NCBI GenBank assembly: GCA_023416545.1
Contig: JAEZHO010000253.1
Span: 1 to 64,000 of the forward strand
DNA: 64,000 nt
DNA from: Pseudomonadota bacterium
GTDB lineage: Bacteria; Pseudomonadota; Alphaproteobacteria; Rhizobiales; Rhizobiaceae
Direction of reading: 5' to 3'
The translations under genes and the position numbers were made by a program. Shown here piece after piece: positions 41,596 through 50,974 of this stretch. The notes under the pieces are model-generated. The model made no database searches and had not been told where the DNA came from. It saw only the letters and a program-made list of their open reading frames with translations. Within the stretch, counting starts at the first letter, position 1; each line of letters begins with the position of its first letter.

Positions 41596-42678
41596 ATGCT
41601 GGAATTGCGCAATGTCGAGAAGGTGGTCGCGGGTGAATACCACATTCATCCGACCAGCCTCAGCCTGGAACGGGGAACGCTGAACGTCCTGCTCGGACCG
41701 ACGCTCTCGGGAAAGACGTCGCTGATGCGCCTGATGGCCGGACTGGACGTGCCGACGGGCGGAACCATCCACTTCGACGGCGCCGACGTCACGCGTGTCC
41801 GCGTTCAGGACCGTCACGTTGCGATGGTCTACCAGCAGTTCATCAACTATCCGGCCATGTCCGTCTACGAGAACATCGCCTCCCCCATGCGCATCGTCGG
41901 CAAGGACAGGAAGACGATCGATCGCGAAGTGCATCGGGCGGCCGAACTCCTGAAACTCACGCCCTATCTCGACCGGACACCGCTCAGCCTGTCGGGCGGA
42001 CAGCAGCAGCGCACCGCGTTGGCCCGGGCCCTGGTCAAGAATGCGAGCCTCGTCCTCCTCGACGAACCGCTGGCGAACCTGGACTATAAGCTGCGGGAGG
42101 AACTGCGCGAGGAACTGCCCAGGATCTTCGCGCAATGGGGTGCGATCTTCGTCTATGCCACGACGGAGCCTTCCGAAGCGCTTCTCCTCGGCGGCAATAC
42201 GGCGACCCTCTCGGAGGGCCGGATAACGCAGTTCGGCGAAACCATCCGGGTCTACCGCGAACCGGTCGACCTCGTTTCGGCCAAGACCTTCGCGGACCCG
42301 CCGCTCAACACCCTCGACGTGACGCGTCGCGGCAAGGACCTCCTCTTCGGCGACCGGACCATTCTGCCGGTGCCCGCGCATCTGAACTCCATCCCGGACG
42401 GACCGGTCACGGTGGCCTTCCATCCGCATCACCTGTCGCTGGAGCCCCGCCCGTCCAGCGTTCCGCTGACGGCGCGCACGCAGGTATCGGAGATTACAGG
42501 CTCGGAAAGCTTCATCCACCTGGAGTTTTCCGGCACGCGGTGGGTGCTGCTGACGCGCGGCATCCACGACATCGACCCCGACCGGTCGATCGACATTTTC
42601 CTGGACACCCGCCACCTGATGGCGTTCGCTCCCGCGAGCGGACGCTCCTGGGCGGGCCCGGCGCATGAAGGGATGTGA
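41596..42678 (+). CDS. glpS: Glycerol ABC transporter ATP-binding protein GlpS
   Basis: A 360-residue ABC ATPase with C-terminal TOBE-like region. Walker A GPTLSGKTSL, canonical signature LSGGQQQRTALARAL and Walker B VLLDEPLANLD are intact. The H-loop histidine is absent: the usual VTHD segment reads ATTE with Thr190 in the histidine position. Paired with GlpT, this gives one intact and one degenerate ATP site. GGAGGAGGAGG lies upstream of the ATG. Its end overlaps the region ahead of glpT. Confidence 0.9.
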   Translation: MLELRNVEKVVAGEYHIHPTSLSLERGTLNVLLGPTLSGKTSLMRLMAGLDVPTGGTIHFDGADVTRVRVQDRHVAMVYQQFINYPAMSVYENIASPMRIVGKDRKTIDREVHRAAELLKLTPYLDRTPLSLSGGQQQRTALARALVKNASLVLLDEPLANLDYKLREELREELPRIFAQWGAIFVYATTEPSEALLLGGNTATLSEGRITQFGETIRVYREPVDLVSAKTFADPPLNTLDVTRRGKDLLFGDRTILPVPAHLNSIPDGPVTVAFHPHHLSLEPRPSSVPLTARTQVSEITGSESFIHLEFSGTRWVLLTRGIHDIDPDRSIDIFLDTRHLMAFAPASGRSWAGPAHEGM

Positions 42679-42688
42679 GGGAGCGGAC

Positions 42689-43759
42689 ATGGCACGCATC
42701 AGTCTCGATCATATCCGCCACGCCTACGGCCCCCGCGCCGAGGCCGCTGGCGATTATGCGCTCAAGGAGGTCAACCACGAATGGGCCGACGGCGGTGCCT
42801 ATGCGCTTCTCGGCCCCTCGGGATGCGGCAAGACCACGCTCCTCAACATCATCTCGGGCCTGCTTCATCCCACCGAGGGAAGGATACTCTTCGACGGGAG
42901 GGACGTGACGAAGCTCTCGACGCGGGAACGGAATATCGCCCAGGTCTTCCAGTTCCCGGTGATCTACGACACGATGACCGTCTACGACAACCTGGCCTTT
43001 CCCTTGCGCAACCGGCATGTTCCGGAAGCTGAGGTAAGGAAGCGGGTCGAACACATCCTGGAGATGACCGACCTCGCCGGAATGGCGACGCGCCGCGCGC
43101 GCGGCCTGACGGCCGACCAGAAGCAGAAGATCTCGCTCGGCCGTGGCCTCGTCCGCTCCGACGTCAATGCAATCCTCTTTGACGAGCCCCTCACGGTCAT
43201 CGATCCGCACATGAAGTGGGTCCTCCGCTCGCAGTTGAAGCGGCTTCACCGGCACTCGGGCTTCACCATGGTCTACGTGACGCACGATCAGACCGAGGCC
43301 CTGACCTTCGCCGACAAGGTGGTCGTCATGCACGACGGCCAGATCGTCCAGATCGGCACGCCGGCAGAACTCTTCGAGCGGCCGAGCCACACCTTCGTCG
43401 GTTACTTCATCGGCTCGCCCGGCATGAACGTGATGCCCGTCGAGGTCGAGGGAGCGCGCGCCATGATCGGCGACCAGTCGATCCTGCTCCCCGGCGCTCC
43501 CAGGACCGAGGGGGCGCTGCGGCTCGAACTGGGCATTCGTCCCGAATTCGTGCGGCTCTCGCGCGAAGGCATGCCGATCTCGATCTCCAGGGTCGAGGAC
43601 ACCGGCCGCCAGAAGATCGTGCGGGCGACCTTCTGCGGCCAGCCGATCGCTGCGGTCGTGCCGGAGGACGAAGAGATCCCCGCCGATCCGAGGGTCGAAT
43701 TCGATCCGGCCGCAATCGGCATCTTTGCGGATTCATGGCGCGTCGAGATGGGAAGCTGA
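42689..43759 (+). CDS. glpT: Glycerol ABC transporter ATP-binding protein GlpT
   Basis: A 356-residue ABC ATPase. Walker A is GPSGCGKTTL, Walker B AILFDEPLTVID and the H-loop VYVTHDQTEAL are canonical. The signature motif is not: LTADQ (140-144, in GLTADQKQKISLGRGLV) replaces LSGGQ. The defect complements that in GlpS, so only the site made of GlpT Walker A/H-loop and GlpS LSGGQ should hydrolyse ATP normally (inference). Start ATG 42689 is preferred to an in-frame ATG at 42665 that overlaps glpS. Confidence 0.9.
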   Translation: MARISLDHIRHAYGPRAEAAGDYALKEVNHEWADGGAYALLGPSGCGKTTLLNIISGLLHPTEGRILFDGRDVTKLSTRERNIAQVFQFPVIYDTMTVYDNLAFPLRNRHVPEAEVRKRVEHILEMTDLAGMATRRARGLTADQKQKISLGRGLVRSDVNAILFDEPLTVIDPHMKWVLRSQLKRLHRHSGFTMVYVTHDQTEALTFADKVVVMHDGQIVQIGTPAELFERPSHTFVGYFIGSPGMNVMPVEVEGARAMIGDQSILLPGAPRTEGALRLELGIRPEFVRLSREGMPISISRVEDTGRQKIVRATFCGQPIAAVVPEDEEIPADPRVEFDPAAIGIFADSWRVEMGS

Positions 43760-43761
43760 GC

Positions 43762-44628
43762 ATGGAAAAGACATGGAACAACCGAGCCTGGTTCCTGGTC
43801 CTCCCGGTCCTGCTGCTCGTTGCCTTCTCGGCGGTCGTGCCCCTGATGACGGTGGTGAACTACTCGGTCCAGGACACGTTCGGCAACAATGCCTTCTTCT
43901 GGGCCGGCACCGACTGGTTCGTCGAGATCCTGGAATCGGATCGCTTCTGGGACGCGCTGCTGCGAAACCTCATCTTCTCGCTCGTAATCCTCGCAATCGA
44001 GATACCGCTTGGGATCTTCATCGCCCTCCACATGCCGAAGCAAGGCATCGGCGTACCGGTCTGCCTGGTCCTGATGGCATTGCCGCTGCTCATCCCCTGG
44101 AACGTCGTCGGCACGATCTGGCAGGTGTTCGGGAGGGTCGATATCGGCTTCCTTGGCCATTACCTCCGGGTCCTCGGCGTCGACTACAACTATACGCAGG
44201 ACCCGGTGGACGCCTGGGCCACGGTCATCGTCATGGATGTCTGGCACTGGACGAGCCTCGTCGTCCTGCTCTGCTATGCCGGCCTCGTCTCGATCCCCGA
44301 TGCCTACTATCAGGCCGCACAGATCGACGGCGCCTCCCGCTGGTCGGTCTTCCGCTACATCCAGCTTCCGAAGATGAAGCGCGTGCTGCTGATCGCCGTT
44401 CTCCTGCGCTTCATGGACTCCTTCATGATCTACACCGAACCCTTCGTGGTCACCGGCGGCGGGCCCGGGAACTCGACGACGTTCCTGTCGATAGACCTGG
44501 TGAAGATGGCGATCGGCCAGTTCGATCTCGGCCCGGCTGCCGCCATGTCGATCATCTACTTCCTGATCATCCTGCTGCTGTCATGGGTCTTCTATACCGT
44601 CATGACCAGCCAGGACGCGCAGCGATAG
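43762..44628 (+). CDS. glpP: Glycerol ABC transporter permease GlpP
   Basis: A 288-residue permease with about six helices. The cytoplasmic coupling motif is YYQAAQIDGASRWSVFRYI, with the conserved EAA-type residues. The ATG begins 2 bases after the glpT stop; a longer open frame extending to 43216 lies wholly inside glpT and is rejected. Works with GlpQ as the membrane channel. Confidence 0.92.
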   Translation: MEKTWNNRAWFLVLPVLLLVAFSAVVPLMTVVNYSVQDTFGNNAFFWAGTDWFVEILESDRFWDALLRNLIFSLVILAIEIPLGIFIALHMPKQGIGVPVCLVLMALPLLIPWNVVGTIWQVFGRVDIGFLGHYLRVLGVDYNYTQDPVDAWATVIVMDVWHWTSLVVLLCYAGLVSIPDAYYQAAQIDGASRWSVFRYIQLPKMKRVLLIAVLLRFMDSFMIYTEPFVVTGGGPGNSTTFLSIDLVKMAIGQFDLGPAAAMSIIYFLIILLLSWVFYTVMTSQDAQR

Positions 44629-44638
44629 GGGGCCCGAA

Positions 44639-45454
44639 ATGAGCGCAGACATCAAGCCACGCTGGGCCTTCATCGTCCCGACCGTCTACATCGTCTTCCT
44701 CATCCTGCCGATCTACTGGCTGGCCAACATGAGCTTCAAGACGAATGCCGAAATCCTCGGGCCCTTCTCGCTCTGGCCGCAAGCTCCGACGCTCCGCAAC
44801 TACATGGTGATCTTCACCGATCCATCCTGGTACAACGGCTATATCAACTCGATCATCTACGTGGTCCTGAACACCATCATCTCGGTGACCGCCGCCCTTC
44901 CCGCCGCCTACGCCTTCTCTCGCTACCGGTTTCTCGGGGACAAGCACCTGTTCTTCTGGCTCCTGACGAACCGCATGGCGCCGCCGGCGGTCTTCGCGCT
45001 GCCGTTCTTCCAGCTCTATTCCGCCTTCGGCCTGATCGACACCCATATCGCCGTCGCCATCGCCCAGTGCCTCTTCAACGTGCCCCTTGCGGTGTGGATC
45101 CTCGAAGGCTTCATGTCCGGCGTTCCCAAGGAGATCGACGAAACGGCCTATATCGACGGCTATTCCTTCCCGCGCTTCTTCGTGAAGATATTCATGCCGC
45201 TGATCGCAAGCGGCATCGGGGTGGCGGCCTTCTTCTGCTTCATGTTCTCCTGGGTCGAACTGCTGATCGCCCGCACGCTGACGACGACCGACGCCAAGCC
45301 CATCGCCGCGACGATGACCCGCACGGTTTCCGCCTCGGGCCTGGACTGGGGCGTCCTCGCGGCGGCCGGCGTGCTGACGATCATCCCGGGCGCGCTGGTC
45401 ATCTATTTCGTTCGCAACTACATCGCCAAGGGCTTCGCCCTGGGGAGGGTCTGA
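44639..45454 (+). CDS. glpQ: Glycerol ABC transporter permease GlpQ
   Basis: A 271-residue permease of the MalG type with six helices and coupling loop EIDETAYIDGYSFPRFFVK. It starts 10 bases after glpP and its TGA shares one base with the glpU ATG. Partner of GlpP. Confidence 0.92.
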   Translation: MSADIKPRWAFIVPTVYIVFLILPIYWLANMSFKTNAEILGPFSLWPQAPTLRNYMVIFTDPSWYNGYINSIIYVVLNTIISVTAALPAAYAFSRYRFLGDKHLFFWLLTNRMAPPAVFALPFFQLYSAFGLIDTHIAVAIAQCLFNVPLAVWILEGFMSGVPKEIDETAYIDGYSFPRFFVKIFMPLIASGIGVAAFFCFMFSWVELLIARTLTTTDAKPIAATMTRTVSASGLDWGVLAAAGVLTIIPGALVIYFVRNYIAKGFALGRV

Positions 45455-45876
45455 TGTCGAAAGCCGTCGCTCATCGAGGCCGCCGCTGGCCCGTCGCCCT
45501 GGGGGGCGTGCTCCTCGTTTACGCGGCCGCCGCAACGTCGCTCGCCATGTCGCTTCCCGTAAAGGATGGAGCGCGTGACTGGTCGGCGCCGCTCATCCCG
45601 GGCGGATGGATGGCCTGGTCGTTTCCGACCGCGATGTTCTTCCTGACGATCTTTGCGCTGCTCGCGCTGATGGCGGTCTGGGAATATGCGCGCCCCGGCG
45701 GAAATCCCCGCTTCGGCCTTCTTGGCTTCGAGACCACGCGGGGCGACCGGCTGTTCATCGCGCTGCTCGGAGCGGCCTTCATTCACCTCGCATGGCTGGG
45801 GCTCACGGACCTCAGCCTGTGGTGGGCTCTTGTCATCAGCATTCTCTACGCGGTCGTCGTGTTCAGGACGGTCTGA
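45454..45876 (+). CDS. glpU: DUF2160 membrane protein GlpU
   Basis: A 140-residue protein with three or four membrane helices (for example ALGGVLLVYAAAATSLAMS and IALLGAAFIHLAWLGL), a DUF2160 family member found only with this glycerol transporter type. In R. leguminosarum the corresponding gene is named glpU; its role is not settled. GGGGAGGG precedes the ATG, which overlaps the glpQ stop by one base. A longer frame starting at 45067 is inside glpQ and is rejected. Confidence 0.9.
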   Translation: MSKAVAHRGRRWPVALGGVLLVYAAAATSLAMSLPVKDGARDWSAPLIPGGWMAWSFPTAMFFLTIFALLALMAVWEYARPGGNPRFGLLGFETTRGDRLFIALLGAAFIHLAWLGLTDLSLWWALVISILYAVVVFRTV

Positions 45877-45950
45877 GGCAAGCAATACGGAGACGGAAAG
45901 CCCCGCCTCCGCGCATGACCGAGTGCAATCGCAACCCATGGGAGGATGAC

Positions 45951-47675
45951 ATGCGAGCGCATCTTATGACGACGACGGCAGCGCTGCTGCTTGCAATGAC
46001 AGGGCATGCCTTCGCCGGAATGGAAGAGGCAAGACAGTTCCTCGACGCCGAAATCGGCGACATGTCCTCGCTCTCGCGCGCGGACCAGGAAAAGGAAATG
46101 CAGTGGTTCGTCGATGCGGCCCAGCCCTTCGCGGGGATGGACATCAAGGTCGTCTCGGAAACCATCACCACGCATGAATACGAGTCCAAGGTACTCGCAC
46201 CGGCATTCACCGCCATTACCGGCATCAAGATCAGCCACGACCTGATCGGCGAGGGCGATGTCGTCGAGAAGCTGCAGACCCAGATGCAGTCCGGTGAAAA
46301 CGTCTACGACGCCTATGTCAACGACTCCGACCTCATCGGCACCCATTGGCGCTACCAGCAGGCACGCTCGCTGACCGACTGGATGGCGAACGAAGGCAAG
46401 GACGTTACCAATCCCATGCTGGACCTGGATGACTTCATCGGCCTGAAGTTCACGACCGCGCCGGACGGCGACCTCTACCAGTTGCCGGACCAGCAGTTCG
46501 CCAACCTCTACTGGTTCCGCTACGACTGGTTCAACGACGAGAAGAACAAGGCCGACTTCAAGGCGAAGTACGGCTACGACCTCGGCGTTCCGGTCAACTG
46601 GTCCGCCTATGAGGACATTGCCGAATTCTTCACCGGCCGCGAGCTCGACGGCAAGAAGGTCTACGGCCACATGGACTACGGCAAGAAGGACCCGTCGCTC
46701 GGATGGCGGTTCACCGATGCCTGGCTCTCGATGGCCGGCAACGGCGACAAGGGCCTGCCGAACGGCCTTCCGGTCGACGAATGGGGCATCAAGGTCGATG
46801 AAAACTCCCGTCCGGTGGGCTCATGCGTCGCGCGCGGCGGCGATACCAACGGCCCGGCATCTGTCTATGCCATCCAGAAATACCTGGACTGGATGAAGGC
46901 CTATGCCCCGGCAGCCGCCGCCGGCATGACCTTCTCTGAATCGGGCCCCGTCCCCTCGCAGGGCGACGTCGCCCAGCAGATGTTCACCTACACCGCCTTC
47001 ACCGCCGACTTCGTGAAGGACGGCCTGCCGGTGGTCAACGAGGACGGCACCCCGAAATGGCGCTTCGCCCCGAGCCCGCACGGCGTCTACTGGAAGGACG
47101 GCATGAAGCTCGGCTACCAGGACGTCGGATCGTGGACGCTGCTCAAGTCCACACCGGACGACCGCGCAAAGGCGGCATGGCTCTATGCCCAGTTCGTGGT
47201 CTCCAAGACCGTCGACGTGAAGAAGAGCCATGTCGGGCTGACCCTGATCCGGGATTCCTCGATCAACCACGATTCCTTCACGGAACGTGCGCCGAAGCTC
47301 GGCGGCCTGATCGAGTTCTACCGCTCGCCGGCCCGTGTCCAGTGGTCGCCGACAGGCACCAACATCCCTGATTATCCCAAGCTGGCGCAGCTCTGGTGGC
47401 AGGCGATCGGTGACGCATCCTCGGGTGCAAAGACTGCCCAGGAAGCCATGGATTCGCTTTGCGAGGAACAGGAGAAGGTGCTGGAGCGCCTCGAACGCGC
47501 CGGTGTCCAGGGTGATATCGGCCCGAAGCTCGCCGAGGAGCATGATCTCGACTACTGGCACAAGGACGCGGTCGCCAAGGGCAACCTTGCACCGCAGCCG
47601 GCCGTCGAGAACGAGAAGGAACAGCCCGTCACCGTCAACTATGACGAACTGGTGAAGAGCTGGCAGAAGCAATGA
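45951..47675 (+). CDS. glpV: Glycerol-binding periplasmic protein GlpV
   Basis: A 574-residue extracellular solute-binding protein with a signal peptide (about 1-22, ending HAFAG). It is much longer than most sugar-binding proteins, as is normal for GlpV. Aromatic-rich stretches such as QFANLYWFRYDWFND probably line the ligand pocket. GGGAGGATGAC precedes ATG 45951. It ends the glp operon and is followed by a strong terminator. Confidence 0.93.
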   Translation: MRAHLMTTTAALLLAMTGHAFAGMEEARQFLDAEIGDMSSLSRADQEKEMQWFVDAAQPFAGMDIKVVSETITTHEYESKVLAPAFTAITGIKISHDLIGEGDVVEKLQTQMQSGENVYDAYVNDSDLIGTHWRYQQARSLTDWMANEGKDVTNPMLDLDDFIGLKFTTAPDGDLYQLPDQQFANLYWFRYDWFNDEKNKADFKAKYGYDLGVPVNWSAYEDIAEFFTGRELDGKKVYGHMDYGKKDPSLGWRFTDAWLSMAGNGDKGLPNGLPVDEWGIKVDENSRPVGSCVARGGDTNGPASVYAIQKYLDWMKAYAPAAAAGMTFSESGPVPSQGDVAQQMFTYTAFTADFVKDGLPVVNEDGTPKWRFAPSPHGVYWKDGMKLGYQDVGSWTLLKSTPDDRAKAAWLYAQFVVSKTVDVKKSHVGLTLIRDSSINHDSFTERAPKLGGLIEFYRSPARVQWSPTGTNIPDYPKLAQLWWQAIGDASSGAKTAQEAMDSLCEEQEKVLERLERAGVQGDIGPKLAEEHDLDYWHKDAVAKGNLAPQPAVENEKEQPVTVNYDELVKSWQKQ

Positions 47676-47683
47676 GTGATCCC

Positions 47684-47713
47684 GGGGGCCGGCTTGACCG
47701 GCCTCCGTTTTCT
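47684..47713 (+). terminator. Rho-independent terminator of the glp operon
   Basis: A 9-pair GC-rich stem (GGGGGCCGG region with its complement) around a CTTGA loop, followed by GTTTTCT, 8 bases after the glpV stop. Confidence 0.75.
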
Positions 47714-47726
47714 CCGGCGACCGGAG

Positions 47727-48548
<822 letters not shown>

Positions 48549-48692
48549 TGCCGATCCGTTTCGCTCTGACATCGCCATCCTGCTTAAGCGGCGGATCCGC
48601 ATCATGCAATCCCGCTCGCGGCTCACTCCGCCGGGACCGCATCGGTGACACCGCACGCGCGTCGCCAACGCGCCTTCGCATCGATCACCGCA

Positions 48693-48717
48693 GGAACCGA
48701 TGGCCGGTTGCGGGGTT
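48693..48717 (+). promoter_or_regulatory. EcfG-type promoter for flavin-binding stress protein
   Basis: GGAAC at 48693-48697 and GTT at 48715-48717 with exactly 17 bases between, ending 27 bases before the ATG at 48745. Confidence 0.6.
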
Positions 48718-48744
48718 CTTCGAACTGGTAAAAGGAGACCCGCA

Positions 48745-49224
48745 ATGACCAATCAAGACGATACCGCGAAGGTATGGGACCTCATGGACAAGATCGGCTT
48801 CTGCATGCTGGCGACGCATGACGGCCGGGACATTCGTTCGCGGCCGATGTCCGCCTACACGAAGAAGGAGGATGGCGCGATTTACTTCCTGACGGACGTC
48901 GCCAGCCACAAGGACGAGGAAGTTTCCCGCTCGCCGAACGTCTGCCTTTCGTTCGCAGAGCCGAAGGGCCAGAAATATGTTTCGGTTTCAGGCACGGCGG
49001 AAGTCTCCAATGACCGTGAGCTGATCCGCGAGATCTGGTCAACGCCCGCCAAGGCCTGGTGGGACAGCCCCGACGATCCGTCGGTCCGCGTGCTGAAGAT
49101 CAATCCTTCGTTCGCCGAGTTCTGGGACAGCCCGGGCACCGTGGTAAGTTATATCAAGATGGCTGCGGCCGCGGTATCGAGCGCCAAGCCGGAGATCGGC
49201 GAAAACGAGAAGGTACAGCTGTAG
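48745..49224 (+). CDS. Pyridoxamine 5'-phosphate oxidase family (general stress protein 26-like)
   Basis: A 159-residue split-barrel flavin-binding protein. Typical segments are VWDLMDKIGFCMLATHDG, SRPMSAY and GAIYFLTDVASHKDEEV. Such general-stress-protein-26-like members bind FMN or FAD; their reactions are mostly unknown. AAAGGAGACCCGCA precedes ATG 48745. A consensus EcfG promoter lies upstream, in agreement with a stress role. Confidence 0.88.
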   Translation: MTNQDDTAKVWDLMDKIGFCMLATHDGRDIRSRPMSAYTKKEDGAIYFLTDVASHKDEEVSRSPNVCLSFAEPKGQKYVSVSGTAEVSNDRELIREIWSTPAKAWWDSPDDPSVRVLKINPSFAEFWDSPGTVVSYIKMAAAAVSSAKPEIGENEKVQL

Positions 49225-49351
49225 CACCCTCCCCTTCCGGCCGGCGGCGCCAGCCATCGCCGGCCGGAAGCGCTCCTCGCATTTTCTCTTATTTTTCCTG
49301 CAACCATCACCAACCTGTCGCGTTCATCTGCCCGGAATTCAGGGTATCGAA

Positions 49352-49621
49352 ATGAACATGATGATCACCACCAGCGACATCCGCTGGCCTTCTCCCGTCC
49401 GTGTCCGCGTCGGCTACGGATTTCCGGAAACGATCAGGGGACCGCGCGAGGCCCTCGCCTATCTCGACTTCCGATGGCCCGCCATCTACGGCGAGTGCTA
49501 CCGCCAGGCCAAGGAAGCGTGCACCGTCGCGCTCGCCGATGCTCGACAAGCCGAAACCGCGCGAAGGGCATTCCTGGACGCATGCGTCGAAGCCCAAATG
49601 CTGGATGAAGCCGCCGCCTGA
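49352..49621 (+). CDS. DUF982 protein, 89 aa
   Basis: An 89-residue protein of the Rhizobiales-specific DUF982 family, identified by RVRVGYGFPETIRGPREAL and the FLDACVEAQML helix. Function unknown. A modest AGGG ribosome site precedes the ATG. It faces the carboxyspermidine dehydrogenase gene tail to tail, with a hairpin between. Confidence 0.85.
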   Translation: MNMMITTSDIRWPSPVRVRVGYGFPETIRGPREALAYLDFRWPAIYGECYRQAKEACTVALADARQAETARRAFLDACVEAQMLDEAAA

Positions 49622-49633
49622 AGGGTGGCGCTA

Positions 49634-49671
49634 CAAAAGAAAAATGCCGCAACGGAGAACCGCTGCGGCAT
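49634..49671 (-). terminator. Rho-independent terminator, leftward
   Basis: ATGCCGCA and TGCGGCAT pair, with an inner CGG/CCG extension and GAGAA-type loop (49644-49671). On the minus strand a T-rich run follows. It ends the 49695-52081 polyamine operon. Confidence 0.75.
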
Positions 49672-49694
49672 CGGATAGTCAAGCAGGAAGACGA

Positions 49695-50936
49695 TCAGGA
49701 GAAGTCGAGCGGTCGCTCGCCCTGTTCGTCGCGGATCCAGGTCGGCAGGCCGATATGGTTGAGGATGTTCAGGAACGGCCTGGGCGGCAGTTCCTCGACA
49801 TTCGCCATCTTCTTCACGTCCCACTCGCCGGTGGCGACCAGCATGGCGGCGGCGACAGGGGGAACGCCGGCGGTGTAGGAAATGCCCTGGCTGCCGACTT
49901 CGTTATAGGCTTCCTTGTGGTCGGCCACGTTGTAGATGAAGACGGTCCGTTCCTTGCCGTCCTTGATCCCCTTCACGAAGTCGCCGATGCAGGTCTTGCC
50001 TTCGTAGTTCGGGGCAAGCGAGGCGGGATCCGGCAGGCAGGCCTTGACCACCTTCAGCGGCACGACTTCCGAACCGTCCGCAAGCTTTACCGGCTGCTCC
50101 GACAGAAGGCCGATGTTCTTCAGGACTGTGAAGACGTTGATGTAGTGGTCGCCAAAGCCCATCCAGAAGCGGACGTCCGCGCCATCCATGTTCTTGGCCA
50201 GCGAATGGACTTCGTCATGGCCGCAGAGGTAGGCGCGGCGCGTCCCGACGACCGGCAGGTCGTAGTCCTTGCCGATCTCGAACATCTTGTTGACCTTCCA
50301 CTCGCCGCCCTGCCAGGAGTAGACGACGCCGGTGAACTCGCGGAAGTTGATTTCCGGGTCGAAGTTCGTGGCGAAGTACTTGCCATGGCTTCCGGCGTTG
50401 ATATCGACGATATCGACGTCCGTGACCTTGTCGAGATACTCGTCCTTCGCAAGGCGCGCATAGGCGTTGACGACACCCGGATCGAAGCCGGCGCCGAGGA
50501 TGGCGGTAATGCCCTTCTCCTCGCATTCGGCCGCGCGCTTCCACTCGTAGTTGCCGTACCACGGCGGCGTTTCACAGATCTTGTTCGGCTCTTCGTGGAT
50601 GGCGGTGTCGATATAGGCGACGCCCGTGTCGATGCAGGCGCGCAGCACGGACATGTTGAGGAAGGCCGTGCCGACATTGATGACGATCTCGGACTTGGTC
50701 TTGCGGATCAGGTCCTTCGTCGCCTCGATGTCGAGAGCGTCGAGCGCATGCGCCTCGAGGACGCCGGGCTGCTTCATCGCCTTCTTCTCATTCACCGAGG
50801 CGATGATTGCGTCGCACTTTGCCTTCGTGCGCGACGCGATGTGGATATCGCCCAACACGTCGTTGTTCTGGGCGCACTTGTGCGCCACCACCTGGGCGAC
50901 GCCACCGGCACCGATGATGAGGACGTTCTTTTTCAT
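49695..50936 (-). CDS. Carboxyspermidine/carboxynorspermidine synthase (saccharopine dehydrogenase family)
   Basis: A 413-residue NADPH-dependent enzyme with Rossmann motif NVLIIGAGGVAQVVAHK. GAGFDPGVVNAYA and FVKGIKDGKERTVF are typical of carboxy(nor)spermidine dehydrogenase. It condenses aspartate semialdehyde with putrescine (or diaminopropane) to carboxyspermidine. ATG 50936 is chosen; an in-frame TTG at 50948 abuts the AGGAG and is too close. It lies 38 bases downstream of the decarboxylase gene in the same operon. Confidence 0.92.
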   Translation of the reverse strand: MKKNVLIIGAGGVAQVVAHKCAQNNDVLGDIHIASRTKAKCDAIIASVNEKKAMKQPGVLEAHALDALDIEATKDLIRKTKSEIVINVGTAFLNMSVLRACIDTGVAYIDTAIHEEPNKICETPPWYGNYEWKRAAECEEKGITAILGAGFDPGVVNAYARLAKDEYLDKVTDVDIVDINAGSHGKYFATNFDPEINFREFTGVVYSWQGGEWKVNKMFEIGKDYDLPVVGTRRAYLCGHDEVHSLAKNMDGADVRFWMGFGDHYINVFTVLKNIGLLSEQPVKLADGSEVVPLKVVKACLPDPASLAPNYEGKTCIGDFVKGIKDGKERTVFIYNVADHKEAYNEVGSQGISYTAGVPPVAAAMLVATGEWDVKKMANVEELPPRPFLNILNHIGLPTWIRDEQGERPLDFS

Positions 50937-50974
50937 AATGGGGACCAACTCCTTGTGTCCAATCGTCAGAAGCC

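Noticed and set aside
43216..43761. Upstream extension of the glpP frame
   Set aside because: It lies inside glpT in another frame; the permease begins at the first helix with ATG 43762.
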